Shown piece after piece: positions 36,251 to 48,437 of a DNA stretch of 64,000 nucleotides; positions within the stretch are counted from its first letter, which is position 1; every line of letters starts with the position of its first letter. The notes beneath the pieces are model-generated. The model was not told where the DNA came from. It saw nothing but the letters and a program-made list of their open reading frames with translations, and searched no databases. Origin of the DNA: Nematostella vectensis (lineage: Eukaryota; Cnidaria; Anthozoa; Actiniaria; Edwardsiidae); the NCBI RefSeq assembly GCF_932526225.1, contig NC_064039.1, positions 12,728,139 through 12,792,138 on the forward strand, in the 5' to 3' direction. The position numbers and the translations under genes are program-made.

Positions 36251-39200
36251 ATGCTTCACCGAGATGAATACTCGCGCCTTCTCGGGTCCCTGTATCTGAA
36301 AGATCAAAATGAAGATTGGAAGAATAAACTGTTTATTCTAGATGAGGAACAGTGTTTGCTCAGATACTTTCACCACACGTACGTCTATTGCCCGGTGAGT
36401 TTGTTGTCTTTTAGTAAAAACATGTCTTAACTTATTTCCGGCTTCCGGGGATCACAAATTCTTTCATCAGAATTCTACAAGAGCCGAATTCGACTTGCTC
36501 GAGTGTTAACTTGTGAACTATCAGCAAGCGTGTTTGTGATATTGCATTGTTTAATTTCGTCGGCACAATATCATTGCCATTTTGTTAATCTTTTAGTAGT
36601 TGAGCTAATTCTTGCTTGTAGGGTGAATAAATACTTAGTTAATTTGATTATTAAATAAATAAACTCCTTTCTCTTGGTACCTTTAAGATTTATTAACAAT
36701 ATTTTCTGGCCACTTAATGTAACAGTTACAGTAATAGGGGCTGACTGCTTTATTGAGGTGCTATACTAATGTATGTGGATGTCAGAATATTATTATATTT
36801 CATATTGAAGTTATATTAAATCGCTACAGGTTTTTAAATGAAATATTTATTTCTCTTTTTCCTTACAACAGCCAAATGAAAAGTTGTGGAACATGCCTGA
36901 AGGAGAAATTAAGCTTCGATTTATTACGAAGGTGATTGTCTTTAGGCGAAGGCCTCTTTAAATTATTCCTTGTCGGTATAATGCTTCATTGGGAGATAAT
37001 CCAGAAATAGTTAATAGCATGGGGGTGGGTTTAGGGTGTGGTCTGGATTGTACCATATTTATCCATTTCATGTGTAAAAGATACATAACTGGAAGTGCCT
37101 TTAAAATCAGGGTGTGTCTATACACTGAACAACAACAGCCTAAAATATAAGTAAAATGAAAACAATCCAATGGTTACATACAATGACGTAAACATTACTT
37201 AAATTACATGTATTACATGTAATTTTGTGCAAAAACTTTAATGCCAGTTTTGAATTCTGTTCTACTCTTAGATTGAAGAGAGACCCTACTCTCCAGAAAA
37301 TGGCTACTGTTTTGGTAGGTACCTTATTATATAAGGTCATACCCTTATTAGATAGTCTTTTTTCATTTTAATGGTAACCAGTATAATGCTTATTTTGCTT
37401 CACCCCCAAGAAATTCAGATGTTTGATGCTAAGAAGTATTTCCTAAAATCTGAAAAGGAAAAAGAAATGCAAGAGTGGGTGACAAACCTGAGAAGAGTGG
37501 CGGTATGCTATCAGGGCTATTGTCTTTGTTTTTCAAAAATTCTGTTCTTGTTATGTAGCCACTTGTAGTCTAATTTAACAATTAGACTACAAGTTTGAGT
37601 TTTCTATGAGTCAATAGATAGTCAACGAGGCATGTAGCACCGATTTGACTATTTGACTCATGGAAAACAAGAACGAGTAGTCTAATTGTTTTAGTATAAA
37701 TCCACTCACATACTACCTCATATAAATGGCGATTCTTATGTAATAAATAATATAACACAACGAAAAAAGTATTTTACAAAATCAAAACAGAGTGCTCTCG
37801 TTTGCAATGGCGTGTTTTCTAGTGCGTACGCGAGCGCATGCAACCGGTGTTTGCAGCACGTGTAGATAAAACGAAAATTGAAAACTTTAGCTTCAAAACC
37901 CTGCAGTCTTCGTTACTTTGAGTGTCCTTTTGTAAGAATGGAAAATACATTTGCTAGAAAAGATAGATAACCAAATTTCTCGAATTTGAATCAAGGTTTT
38001 TTGTCTCTTTCGCTTCAAGTGGCTTTTCGCCAGCTTTTTCGCTACTCGCTATCTATGGCTCAATAGATAGTGAGTACAGGAGCCAATCAAATTGCAAGAT
38101 TCGTGATAGTATGTGAGTAGATTTATACTAGCATACATAGCATTGGCTTTGCATGTGCCAGCGCAAGTTTCAGACAGCAAGCCAGCAACTTGTTGTGCCC
38201 CATTGTGTAGCAGCCCAGATATTTTACTGGGTTTTCCAAGAAAACAAAGAAATTGTGTTACAAAACAAAGCACAGAGTTTTTGTGGTTCTATAATATTAT
38301 AATATTATCAGTCTTAGTTTATCATGCCCTGTTCCTACTACCCTTGGGGATGGCTGTGGAGTGGGCTATATTGCTCTATGGACTTATTACTTCGCTGCTG
38401 TTTTTAAGGTTGACCCAACAAGAAGGCAACAGAAGGGATCCATTTCCAAGCAAATTGATAATCCACCACCTGAGGATCCACAGCCCATCCCTACTGACAC
38501 TGAAGAGGTCACTAATGGAAAGGATAAACCGATGGAACATATCAGCTACGAGACAAAGATTGTTGGCGGAGTAGTCATAAGAAAACCTGTTGTCATGGTG
38601 AGTTACAAGCAGTGGTGGAGAAGGCGGCAGGGGGTTGTAGCTGCTTCTTCAAAAAAGAATGAAAATGGCCCCGCCCCCATCCCCTACCCCACGTTAAACC
38701 TAAAACCCCCGCCAAAACTGTTGACCCATTTCATAAATCGATACCCTCTTTTTAGACTACAAGTTAGAGTTTTCTATGAGTTAATAGATAGTCAACGAGG
38801 CATGTAGTGCCGATTTGACTATTTGACTCATGGAAAACAAGAACGAGTAGTCTAATTGTTTTAGTATAAATCCACTCACATACTACCTCATATAAATGGC
38901 GATTCTTATAACTCTCAGTAATAAATAATATAACACAACAAAAAAAGTATTTTACAAAATCAAAACAGAGTGCTCTCGTTTGCAATGGCGTGTTTTCTAG
39001 TGCGTACGCGAGCGCATGCAACCGGTGTTTGCAGCACATGTAGATAAAACAAAAATTGAAAACTTTAGCTTCAAAACCCTGCAGTCTTCGTTACTTTGAG
39101 TGTCCTTTTGTAAGGATGGAGAATACATTTGCTAGAAAAGATAAGGAACCAAATTTCTCGAGTTTGAATCAAGGTTTTTTTGTCTCTTTCACTTCAAGTG

Positions 39201-42200
39201 GCTTTTTGCAGCTTTTTCGCTACTCGCTATCTATGGCTCAATAGATAGTGAGTACAGGAGCCAATCAAATTGCAAGATTCGTGATAGTATGTGAGTAGAT
39301 TTATACTAGCATACATAGCATTGGCTTTGCATGTGCCAGCGCAAGTTTCAGACAGCAAGCCAGCAACTTGTTGTGCCCCATTGTGTAGCAGCCCAGATAT
39401 TTTACTGGGTTTTCCAAGAAAACAAAGAAATTGTGTTACAAAACAAAGCACAGAGTTTTTGTGGTTCTATAATATTATAATATTATCAGTTTATCATGCC
39501 CTGTTCCTCCTACCCTTGGGGATGGCTGTGGAGTGGGCTATATTGCTCCATGGACTTATTACTTCGCTGCTGTTTTTAAGGTTGACCCAACAAGAAGGCA
39601 ACAGAAGGGATCCATTTCCAAGCAAATTGATAATCCACCACCTGAGGATCCACAGCCCATCCCTACTGACACTGAAGAGGTCACTAATGGAAAGGATAAA
39701 CCGATGGAACATATCAGCTACGAGACAAATATTGTTGGCGGAGTAGTCATAAGAAAACCTGTTGTCATGGTGAGTTACAAGCAGTGGTGGAGAAGGCGGC
39801 AGGGGGTTGTGGCTGCTTCTTCAAAAAAGAATGAAAATGGCCCCGCCCCCATCCCCTACCCCACGTTAAACCTACAACCCACGCAAAAACTTTTAACCCA
39901 TTTCATAAATCGATACCCTCTTTTGCGTCTATGGGTGCATACCGGTTAACCTTTTGTCAGCCACGTCTATTCCCCACATCCCCCTCGATCCAATGTTGTT
40001 CACTTAGGCCTGGAACTCCGCCACCACATACTAATGATCGGCCCTCAACATTGGCAGGGGGGAGCATTATTTGTGTGGCATACATGATTCCTAGTCATGG
40101 GATTTTGTGAAGGTGTAGCTTAATTGGTGAATGGGTTTTGGTGGGATTGTAGCATGATTTTGCATTTACAGCGGCTATGTGAAAGGGACACTAGCCACTT
40201 ATCATTGTTTTCTCTTGATACAGTTGTAGACAAAAGACAGAAAATTCTGGTGTTGTTGGAAGTAGGGGAGGACTGTGTATAAGAAAAATACAGACAGTGT
40301 GCATAGAAAATTTTGAGGGGGTATTGTTTCATTTCTCTGTTTTCCTACTATTGTGAGACATGATTGTTTTGCAGAAGGCGGATTCAGACACCGAGAGCCA
40401 AGCATCTCTTGATAGTCAAGGGAGTTCCTTCTCTGAAAGTGTAGCTGGCACTCGTGGTATCAAAGTTATTAAAGATGGCTACTTAGTGAAAAAGGGAGCT
40501 GTGGTAGGTAACCATATCCTTAACAGTATGGTAAAACTAGAAAGACTACAGACAAGCTGTAGAAAAACTAGATGGTCAACGTAGGTGTGGTGTAGACAAG
40601 GTATAAATTAACACAAGGTTGAAAAGGTATGTTAAAAGTCTGTGCGAAACAGAGTAGTTGCGATGATGTTTCAAGTGTAAGCCATTCCTCGGAGCAAAAA
40701 AAGGAGAAAAAATGTTATGGCTTTTTTGCTCCAATGTTAGCACAACCACTCTGTGTCACAGAGGTATTTAACATACCTTTTCATCCTTGTGTTGATTTAT
40801 ACCTTAACATATTCTTAACGCCATCACCTCCACCATGTCAACAAAGTGGGAGCTATGGGATCATAACAATTTTTGTTTTGAAGGTCCCACTTTGACAGGC
40901 TGTAGAAAATCAAACTAGCATTGGCTGTGGTGGACATTATAATTCTAGTAGGGAAAAAATTAGACATTAAGAAAACCCTACTGGTCATTTCGTATAATTT
41001 TAGAAAAAATCGGGGGTGGGGATGGGGGGCACTGGCCCTCCTATGGGGGGGAGGTGTGCTTTTGTCTGTTTTCTTTTTAATGGGTCAAAGTATGTATTGT
41101 AATGATCACAAAAACAAGTCATGAATGTCTATCTTTATGTCCTACTTCTAAAGAACTGAATGTTCATATTGATAGTGCAACCCATTTAAAAATGCAGAAG
41201 TGTAAGAAATATTTCAGTAGAACATAAGTTAGGATATTTAAAGATTTCATTGTATTCATGCAAAATGAAGTTAAAAGGATTTTGTATGTTTTCAGGTAAA
41301 AAACTGGAAGAAAAGATACTTCAAACTTGATTTAGTAAAATTCAGCTACTACGAAAAAGACACGGTAAGACCATCTAGGATTAGTATCTGGAAATTTAAT
41401 GAATGCTTGTTGTGATGTTTCTCTCATTTTACACCTTTTTTACAGGACAGAGATCCCATTCGAACAATCCCCACTGTTGACATCAGTGAAGCACGTGTTA
41501 GTAAAATGTAAGAGCTGTAAAGTATGTGAATCAGAAATTGTGTAATTCTGTTATAAGTAGCAGATCTAGGAGTGAGCTGAGCGCCAATGAATCTGGCCTC
41601 TCTTTTCTTGAAACCCTTGCTTTGGCCTCCTCTTTTTCGAATTTCTTGATCCCCACCTGGTTATTCAAAGCACACAACAAAATTGTATTCTAAAATCAAT
41701 CAACCTTTGTTTTTGTGTGTATGTACAATCTAGAGTTGATGGTGGTACAAAAGAACACATGTTTGAGGTTGTTACACCACACAGGACATTTTATCTACAG
41801 GTACTGCAATTTCTTCTAAAGTACAACTTGTATTCTTTTGTTTTTTGATTGTTTTGTTTCATTTCATGCTTTCTACCTAGGTGTTCACGTAGCAAGACAT
41901 GAAAAAATAAATACATGTCATGTTTGTCGCCCATTTTCTTAGCCATACACAGAGGCAGACATAGAAAGTTTGATAACTGCTAATAATTCAGCGACATTTC
42001 TCTCTCTTGTTAGGCATACACAGATGCAGATATGCAAAGTTGGATAAAAGCTTTACATTCAGCAATAAAATCAATACGTGGCAGAACCGCAAGTGGCCCT
42101 GTAAGTAATCTGCACTTAAGGTGTCATCTGAGCATGATTACTGTGTGGGGCTTGCGATGATCGTAATTTGTGCTGCATCACACAAAAATGCCCATGATCA

Positions 42201-44285
42201 CAAAACAGTTTGGTCCGCATTTTACGTAAATTTTCAATTAAAGATCACAATTATCATTGTAAAGCTGGCAAGAACAAAGAAGTTCCTTATTCTTCTCTTT
42301 ATTTTCGCGTGAATTTAGCGAAAATTGTCTTTGCACATTTCACAAGTATTTATTGTAATTTCGCGATTGTGGAGAAAAAGTCAATTGAAATTCAGGAAAT
42401 TGAAGTCGAGTAACTATTTTATCGTTTTTACAATAAAATTACCAACAAATGAAACAAAGCTAATATACCGTAAATGATCTAATAAACGCCGGGGGCATTT
42501 ATTAAATTTCGATGGCCCCAGGAGGGGCGGGGGGGGGGGGGGGGGTGTTCAATAGGTAGAAGGAGTTCTTTATCAAATATAACAATATAACAAACCCAAG
42601 TGCATTGGGGTGCTGATTTCAATTAGGATCACGTTATATTATAGTCTGTGTAGCAAGCATTTCTTGACATTGAGCAAGTCTCAGTAGAAGCCAAGCAGAT
42701 TAAGCAAGAAGGCAATTAAATATTACGGAAAGTCTCATGTTGTTTGTTTTCAAGCTGACAGGGATGAAACGTGGGGGGAGGGGAGTGTTTTATAGAGAGG
42801 GGCGTCTGTTAGAAAGGGTGTTCAATACAAACTTTTAAGATAAGGAGGAGGGGGGGGGGTTCACTAGATAGAAGGCGTTCTTTCGATAGGGGGCATTTAT
42901 TAGATCATTAACGGCATTAAAACAAAACGCTGTCCCTTAGCGGTAGCTGAATTGCCTTAAAAGTCAGTCTTATTGTTGTAAAAGTGTATTATTCTCTCGA
43001 GCCAACATTATCGAGTATTGTTACATGTCCTCACTTGGAGATCTCAACATATCATTTTTGGATATCCATTAAATTTCGTGTGATGTAATTTGTTTTTTTT
43101 TTATCGTGAAAATTAATCGCGCGAAAATTAAGCAGAATAAGATACTCCTTGGTGATGTCTTTGGGGCATTTTTTGAGTGGTGCCGCCTTGATTTGATCCA
43201 AGTGTCATTGATCCAAGTGTGTTAAAAATGAACTCAACTATATTAGTAATTGTGAAGTGTCAATAAATAACAATAATCAATCAACTAACAATTGACTCTA
43301 ATATGCTAATGAATTTAACGCATGATGTTAATTGACATTTTTTTTACATTGTGGACATGCATGTAAACCTATGTACGAGTTATTTTACCCAAGGACATTT
43401 TGAACTCCTCGATTTACTAATACTAACTTTTCCATGCATTTATTAACCAACAGCTTTGACCACACTCTTACTCAGTCATATGCCTAGCTGTAAGTATCAA
43501 ATAAATAAGTATTAATATTAAAATATGTGTTAGAATTGGTTGAAAAAAAAAACTTAAAACTTATGTCGCGTCTTTATATATTCAGTTGCTGCCCTCAAAT
43601 ATACCCTGAACATTGTACTCAAAGAATTAGTTAATGAATAATTATTTCTTATTTCCCTTCTAACGCACAATTATAACAGGTACACCACCACACTCTCCCA
43701 ACCCCTGAAGACCCATTTTCAGAAAACGAGGCACAACAGGTTGTGATGACCCTGCTAAGAATACAGCACTATGGGATGTGTTTATCTAGTTGTTTCTTTT
43801 CATATAGCACAGTCAGGAATGAGATAATGTCAGCTTGAAGTGGACAAAAAAGGATCACTTGCCTTTGTTTTCATAACAACCTTGCCCACCACATTGATTT
43901 CAACCGAGTGTATTTCTTTTCCTAGACAAGAAGTGCTTTTTTTCGTCTCACTTAAGAGTATTAAACAATATTGATAAACAGCAAATGAGGCGTCTATTCA
44001 TGCCTATCGAGAAGTGAGCGAGAAGTCTGCAATCTATTTTATTGTTTTTAAATGGTAAATTAGAGGTCCGACGTTTGCCGGACTCTAGCCCTTAGCTTTC
44101 ATGAGAAGCTATGTCCTAAAGTCGGCTTCAGCCCTTTCCCTCCCTCCCCCTCCTTACTCTAAGCGGCCCCTGCAGTTGACTGATATTTCCATCGTCTTTA
44201 TGTTCCCCTTCTACAGGACTCAGTTCAAAGGGACATGTCACCAGAGTCAACCAGTCTATCATACTACGTAACCAGCACCGTCTGA
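36251..44285 (+). CDS. TAPP (PLEKHA1/PLEKHA2) homologue, tandem PH domain protein
   Basis: Exons: 36251-36394, 36872-36931, 37272-37314, 37411-37502, 38409-38597 (or 39581-39769), 40375-40503, 41296-41364, 41446-41507, 41734-41800, 42014-42100, 43680-43739 and 44217-44285. With one copy of exon 5 this gives 356 aa (419 with both); human TAPP1 is about 404. PH1 covers about residues 10-113. A linker has TKIVGGVVIRKP (human TAPP1 has TDIVGGVPI). PH2 covers about 207-313, with DGYLVKKGAV, KNWKKRYFKLD, TFYLQAYTDADMQSWIKAL. The C-terminus is TSTV, a class I PDZ ligand as in TAPPs. TAPP PH2 binds PI(3,4)P2 at the plasma membrane, and the basic residues needed are present. The gene carries a recent duplication of exon 5 and a decayed second copy of exon 10. 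Confidence 0.92.
37583..39924. repeat. 1.17-kb tandem duplication containing a TAPP exon
   Basis: Copy 1 (about 37583-38753) and copy 2 (about 38754-39924) are collinear and nearly identical, differing by scattered substitutions and a few small indels. Each carries the full 189-nt phase 0-0 exon with its acceptor and donor. Start and end words: tagactacaagt and cgataccctctttt. A short palindrome (cttgtagtctaatt / aattagactacaag, 37562-37593) sits at the left edge. Confidence 0.95.
40530..40925. mobile_element. Family C MITE, inverted-repeat form
   Basis: Inner arms of about 63 bp pair: aaggtataaattaacacaag...gtatgttaaa at 40599 onward against ...taacataccttttcatcc...ttataccttaac near 40770-40815. 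The outer sequence ctgtagaaaaactagatgg matches the single-arm copies at 12.85 and 23.65 kb. Intronic. Confidence 0.7.
40976..41065. repeat. Dispersed repeat, family B
   Basis: ccctactggtcatttcgtat followed by a G-rich run and ggggcactggccc. Related to 54600-54715. Confidence 0.5.
41942..41996 (+). pseudogene. Decayed duplicate of TAPP exon 10
   Basis: After an acceptor-like CTTAG the sequence reads, in the exon-10 frame, PYTEADIESLITANNSA; true exon 10, 18 bp downstream, reads AYTDADMQSWIKALHSA. No donor follows, and the tryptophan typical of the PH C-terminal helix is Leu. It looks like a former tandem exon that has lost its 3' splice partner. Confidence 0.7.
42467..42918. mobile_element. 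MITE-like element with TIR (GTAAATGATCTAATAAACGCC)
   Basis: The left end accgtaaatgatctaataaa and the right end tttattagatcattaacggc are inverse copies. G-rich tracts lie inside both ends (about 42528-42545 and 42850-42859), and internal words such as agaaggagttcttt / agaaggcgttcttt repeat. Confidence 0.65.
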
Positions 44286-44944
44286 TGTAGCTGAATTATC
44301 TTGTCATGTGGTCCTCATCAGTAACGGATCTAGGGGAGGGCTTGGGGGGTTCACCACTCCCCCCAACCCACCCCCCTTGGTGTGCCAAAGGAAATTGATA
44401 TGTTTAAGCGGCGTTAACACTAGTCGACTTCCGGTCGATTACGTAAAAATCTCGATTATTTTCAACGGACAGCGGGAAAAATATTTCAAAATCGTAAAAG
44501 CAGTAAGTGTATCTGAAATTTCTTTGAGGATGTGGCTGATAATTTAGAGCGGATGGCCTATTAAATAGCGTGGATTCTAATAGATTTTTTTGTCTCTGGT
44601 CGGTAGAAGTTTTCGTCGGCCCTCCGGAAATAAACTGGTGGCAGTGTCGCTTTAAGATGCCATATAGAACATCCCTCTAAGATGAAAATCCCTACCCATC
44701 TCCCTACCCATCTCTTAGGTATTTGTGTCTGTGTGAGAAAAGCCAAATGCTCGCGCATCTTTAGTCAAAGTAAAGTGCCAATGTATTGAGCAAAGATGTT
44801 CAACGGATAGTTTTATTATCCATTAGTTAGTATATCTAGTTTTAAAAAAGAAACATTTGGTAGGGGTTTTATTTAACACTTGTGAATTTTGTTGATACTA
44901 TGTTCTAGTGTTAGAATTTTTTTAAACAATTTCTTTTGTTTTTG

Positions 44945-45427
44945 TATTTGTCTTTTAATGGTTACACCAGGACATATGTTTTCCTCGGATTTTGCAGCTT
45001 TTGCACTCAGTCCAGCTATAATTGCTATAACCCAAAACCAGGACCGTTGCTGAGTAAACGTCGTTAAGAGTGCAAGCCTCGGATATTTTTTTAGTTTGCT
45101 TCGTGAGCAGACGCTATGTTTTCACATGTCTCTAGTAAATTCCTGCTGTACTAAAGGGGCAGCTACGCTCACTGCCCCCGTGCTATCTACGCCTGGAAAT
45201 TAGTCCATCGATAAGTAACTTTTGTTTGCTACAAGAAGAATACGAGTAAGGTTAATGTTTTCTTGTTTCTCTTAAAAATGCGAAAGACAATTTGATAAAT
45301 TTGTCTTTTAAGTAGGAATAGTTACACCAAGACTTATGTTTTCCTCGGATTTTGTAGCTTTCGCACTCAGTCCAGCTATAACTGCTATAACCCGAAATCA
45401 GGACCGTCGCTAGTAAACTTCGTTCGC
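44945..45427. repeat. Direct repeat, two diverged copies of about 115 bp, downstream of the TAPP gene
   Basis: Copies at about 44945-45062 and 45298-45427 share atgttttcctcggatttt, gcactcagtccagctataa and caggaccg. Possibly the ends of an element or part of the TAPP 3'UTR. Confidence 0.7.
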
Positions 45428-45751
45428 AAGTTTGATAAATTGTCTACTGCTTTATAACGTAGTTTTCTTCATATTTAACAAAAACAAAACTTATCGCTGT
45501 GTATATCGTGTAGTCCTGGTTTCTATTTTTTGTTGGTTTGAATGTTGTCGTCTGAAGTCACACTTTTTTTATAAGTATTTTAAGGCTGATAATGTTCTTA
45601 AGGATTGGAAAACCCAATGAAGTATTAGAAGAGAATTACACAAGTTGTCAATATAAATATAATATTAAAGGTTATGAACACAATTTGATTCTGCGCACTA
45701 TAGAACACTTCTCGCTAACAAAACAATATTTTGCTACAATCTGAGCATCGA

Positions 45752-46064
45752 CAGGCCCGTAGCCAGGATTTTGAGCGGGGTAGTTCGTTTTTCCATTTCA
45801 GCGGACCAAATTTCCGGTATACCCCTCTCCTCGCCTTATTACATTTAGGCAATCAATCTTGTATTTAAAATGTTATTAATAGGGTACTTTTCAACATATA
45901 GCGATAATAATAAAGATAATTATTATAAAGATAATTATTATAAAAAGATTGAGACATTGATGTGCACGGTATATTTTCAGTCAAACGTTATATATGTTTG
46001 TTTGCTATAAGCGGACCTTCAAGCCGAACCCCCCCCCCCCCCCCCCCCCCTGGCTATGGGCCTG
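45752..46064. mobile_element. MITE, family A, complete copy
   Basis: Begins caggcccgtagccaggattt and ends tggctatgggcctg, flanked by atcga on both sides (5-bp target duplication). A C run of about 22 bp lies just inside the right end. Confidence 0.8.
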
Positions 46065-47028
46065 ATCGAAATGTTCTTAAAAATTGAATTCCCAAGCTGG
46101 ACATTCTAATAATAAAGGTTTTTTTTATAAAAAATAGAGGGTGTATGTAACACAATAAGCGTAAAAGTCCGCGGGTTTACTACATGAATTGTAGCAGGTG
46201 TCATTGGCTTCTGATGTAGACGTATTTATATCATTGCAAATAAAACTCTTTTTAGTCTATATTCATTTTTTGGGGGGAGGGGGGGTGAGTATATGCTTCT
46301 TCTATATGTACCAAAAGGTCCATATTTATATAACATCCTTAGAATAAGGGGGAAACGTCAAACCAAAGGGGGAATGCTTCTTATCTAGACTTAGGCTTAG
46401 TTTAGATGCCGCTCTTTTCGTGTGCCGTTCTAAATGCAAATACATGCAAATGCTCAAATTCGAATGTTCCAACATCCGGCATTTGAGTGTTTTACGCCTA
46501 TTTCGAATATGCACCCGAGAATCTGTGTCGTAACCCGCGTAACGGCTGAATCCTTGCATCTGGAAGCTATGTGAATGTTCATGAAAATATAAACAAGAAT
46601 TCTACAGCTGTTGAAACCTGGATTTGTAGTTTAGTTACGCTTATTTGCTTATTTATTTTATACCCATGAATCACTGCGGGTTATGATACTCTTATGATAC
46701 TAGTTCTCCGAATGCAACCTTTTTTTAAATATATGCATATTTGGAACGGTACATGAAATGAACGGCCTTAGAGAAAGGTCGTTATTTATCGGTGGGGGAG
46801 GGAAATTTCGGTCCTCCCCCAATCTGAAGCACACAAATGGTGACCCAGAACAAAAAGGCGACCCAAAATTAAGGCCCGAAGGCCCCACCCCCGAACAAAA
46901 AAAGCGTATTTATTATCGGGGGGAGGGCTGCTATGTTTGGAGGGCAGGGTTGCGATTTTTTGAGCGTCGATTTGGGGGAGGGCCTCAAATTTCGATACAG
47001 AGGGAAAGGCCTTGTTTTTTTATAAAAC
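46065..47028. other. Intergenic, G-rich repeats, no gene
   Basis: The open frame at 46758-47162 is rich in G/P/R/E and runs straight into the PLE fragment, so it looks like readthrough of repeat DNA. No splice context. Confidence 0.4.
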
Positions 47029-47690
47029 ATAAGTCGACAACAACGCAGATTTATGTTTTTAGAACGATATTTTGGCAGGCCAATACCCGCCTTCTTCAGG
47101 TTATAAATGAGTTACTGTGGCATGTTACAGCGAGTATATGTACAAAGTTAATTGATAATTAACTAAACAAAAGATAAAAATAGTGATTTAGTAAGGAGTA
47201 ACTAGGGTGGTGTGGATTACTAAACAGCTAAACGGTTTCTTCACGCCGGTTGAGGCCACCGGGTTCAAGAGTGCCAGCGCGAGCTATCAGTGTGGCTTCT
47301 CTTGCTTTGCAGATGAGGTCGCGAGTGTTTGTTATTTTTTCAATAGGTATGAGCTCTATGTCAGAAGCGGAGTGGTTAGGTTTTAGAAAGTGTTCAGCGG
47401 CGTGAGTTGGTATGGATCGAGATTGCGAGATCGAGATTGTAACAGCGGTTACATTGAATCATATAAATCACGTTTTTAGTATTGCAGGTTATGTGGGAGG
47501 TTATAGGTCGTATTTCACCTGTTGAGAAAAATGTGTAGCTTGTTAGGTCATCGGTTCTAAGGGGCAGGTTAGGCAGTGAAGAAACTGTTTAGTAATCCAC
47601 ACCACTCTAGTTGCTCCTTACTCAATTACGATTTTTATGATTTTGCTAGTTAATTATCAATGAACTTTGTACATATACTTTATTCTAAAG
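47029..47690 (-). mobile_element. Broken Penelope-like fragment with inverted tail
   Basis: Bases 47029-47576 are the reverse complement of the 3' end of the PLE at 59.9-61.3 kb (GIY-YIG C-terminus, 3'UTR). An internal deletion joins the region encoding IPTHAAEH to that encoding VIYMIQCN. From about 47577 to 47690 the sequence turns to the plus orientation and repeats the 3'UTR (tttagtaatccacaccac...aactttgtacatatac). It thus has a foldback end, as often seen in PLE insertions. Confidence 0.82.
47058..47107 (-). ncRNA. Inactivated hammerhead-like motif
   Basis: Same order as the motif at 61213-61262, but the conserved GAAA is AAAA (first position at 47073), which should abolish the core. Confidence 0.5.
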
Positions 47691-48437
47691 TCTCTACATT
47701 TTGAGGCTTTATTATTCTGATGGCCATTAAAAATAAGTTCGAAATAGGAAAAAAAAGTTTATGCTATTCCAATCCTAATAAACAAATAATGAACTATTTT
47801 TTGCTGTAGATGCTGAGCTTCGTTTGCGAGGCAAAAACATGACAAACACTCGTGTGGGATATATTGGCTATACAAAGGTATAGCCGCTGACCAAAATTCA
47901 TTAACAACAATTCTTAATATAATAATACAAATAATATTAAATGTTTATGCCTCGCTATTTTTATCTTTTGAGTTTTGGTTTTATTAACTTCCATCACTGA
48001 ATTTACGAATTTCGATTTATGTTAGAGTCCCCCCCCCTAATAACTTTTCAGATTGGTGGTATGAAAAGATGTCTAAATAAGATTTCTGTTTGGATGGGGC
48101 TAATGGTGCTTTATTCTATTTAGGTTTTAACAATAATTAGCATTTTATTTATTTGAAAATTGCAAAATTTTCACAGTGGGTATGCCCCCAGACCCCACTA
48201 TAAAATATTATTTACACCTCCCGTAAATGGGCTCGAAATAAACTTTTCTTCTGGCCAGCTCCGCCGCTCCTTTGGCATGTCTGAGCCAGTGCCCTCCCCC
48301 CCTTGTGACTAAAGCTAAGATATGGCGCCCTCTGTTTTACTCTGCGGTTTTCCTTCTAATTGAATGCGTGTTGTACGTCCTGATTGCTATTCTTCTGCGC
48401 AGCTGTCAGGAAGGTCTCGAGATATCAAACAGCAAAG

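Noticed and set aside
38049-39451. Paired ORFs on both strands, repeated twice (74 and about 150 codons)
   Set aside because: They fall in the duplicated intron/exon segment; their doubling reflects the 1.17-kb duplication. Only the splice-bounded 189-nt exon is coding.
46758-47162. 134-codon Gly/Pro/Arg-rich ORF
   Set aside because: Crosses from G-rich repeat DNA into the antisense of a Penelope-like tail.
47819-47875. Exon-like segment between CTGTAG and GTATAG reading AELRLRGKNMTNTRVGYIGYTK in one frame
   Set aside because: Weak donor, only 57 nt, no neighbouring exon in phase and no recognised family; may be chance.
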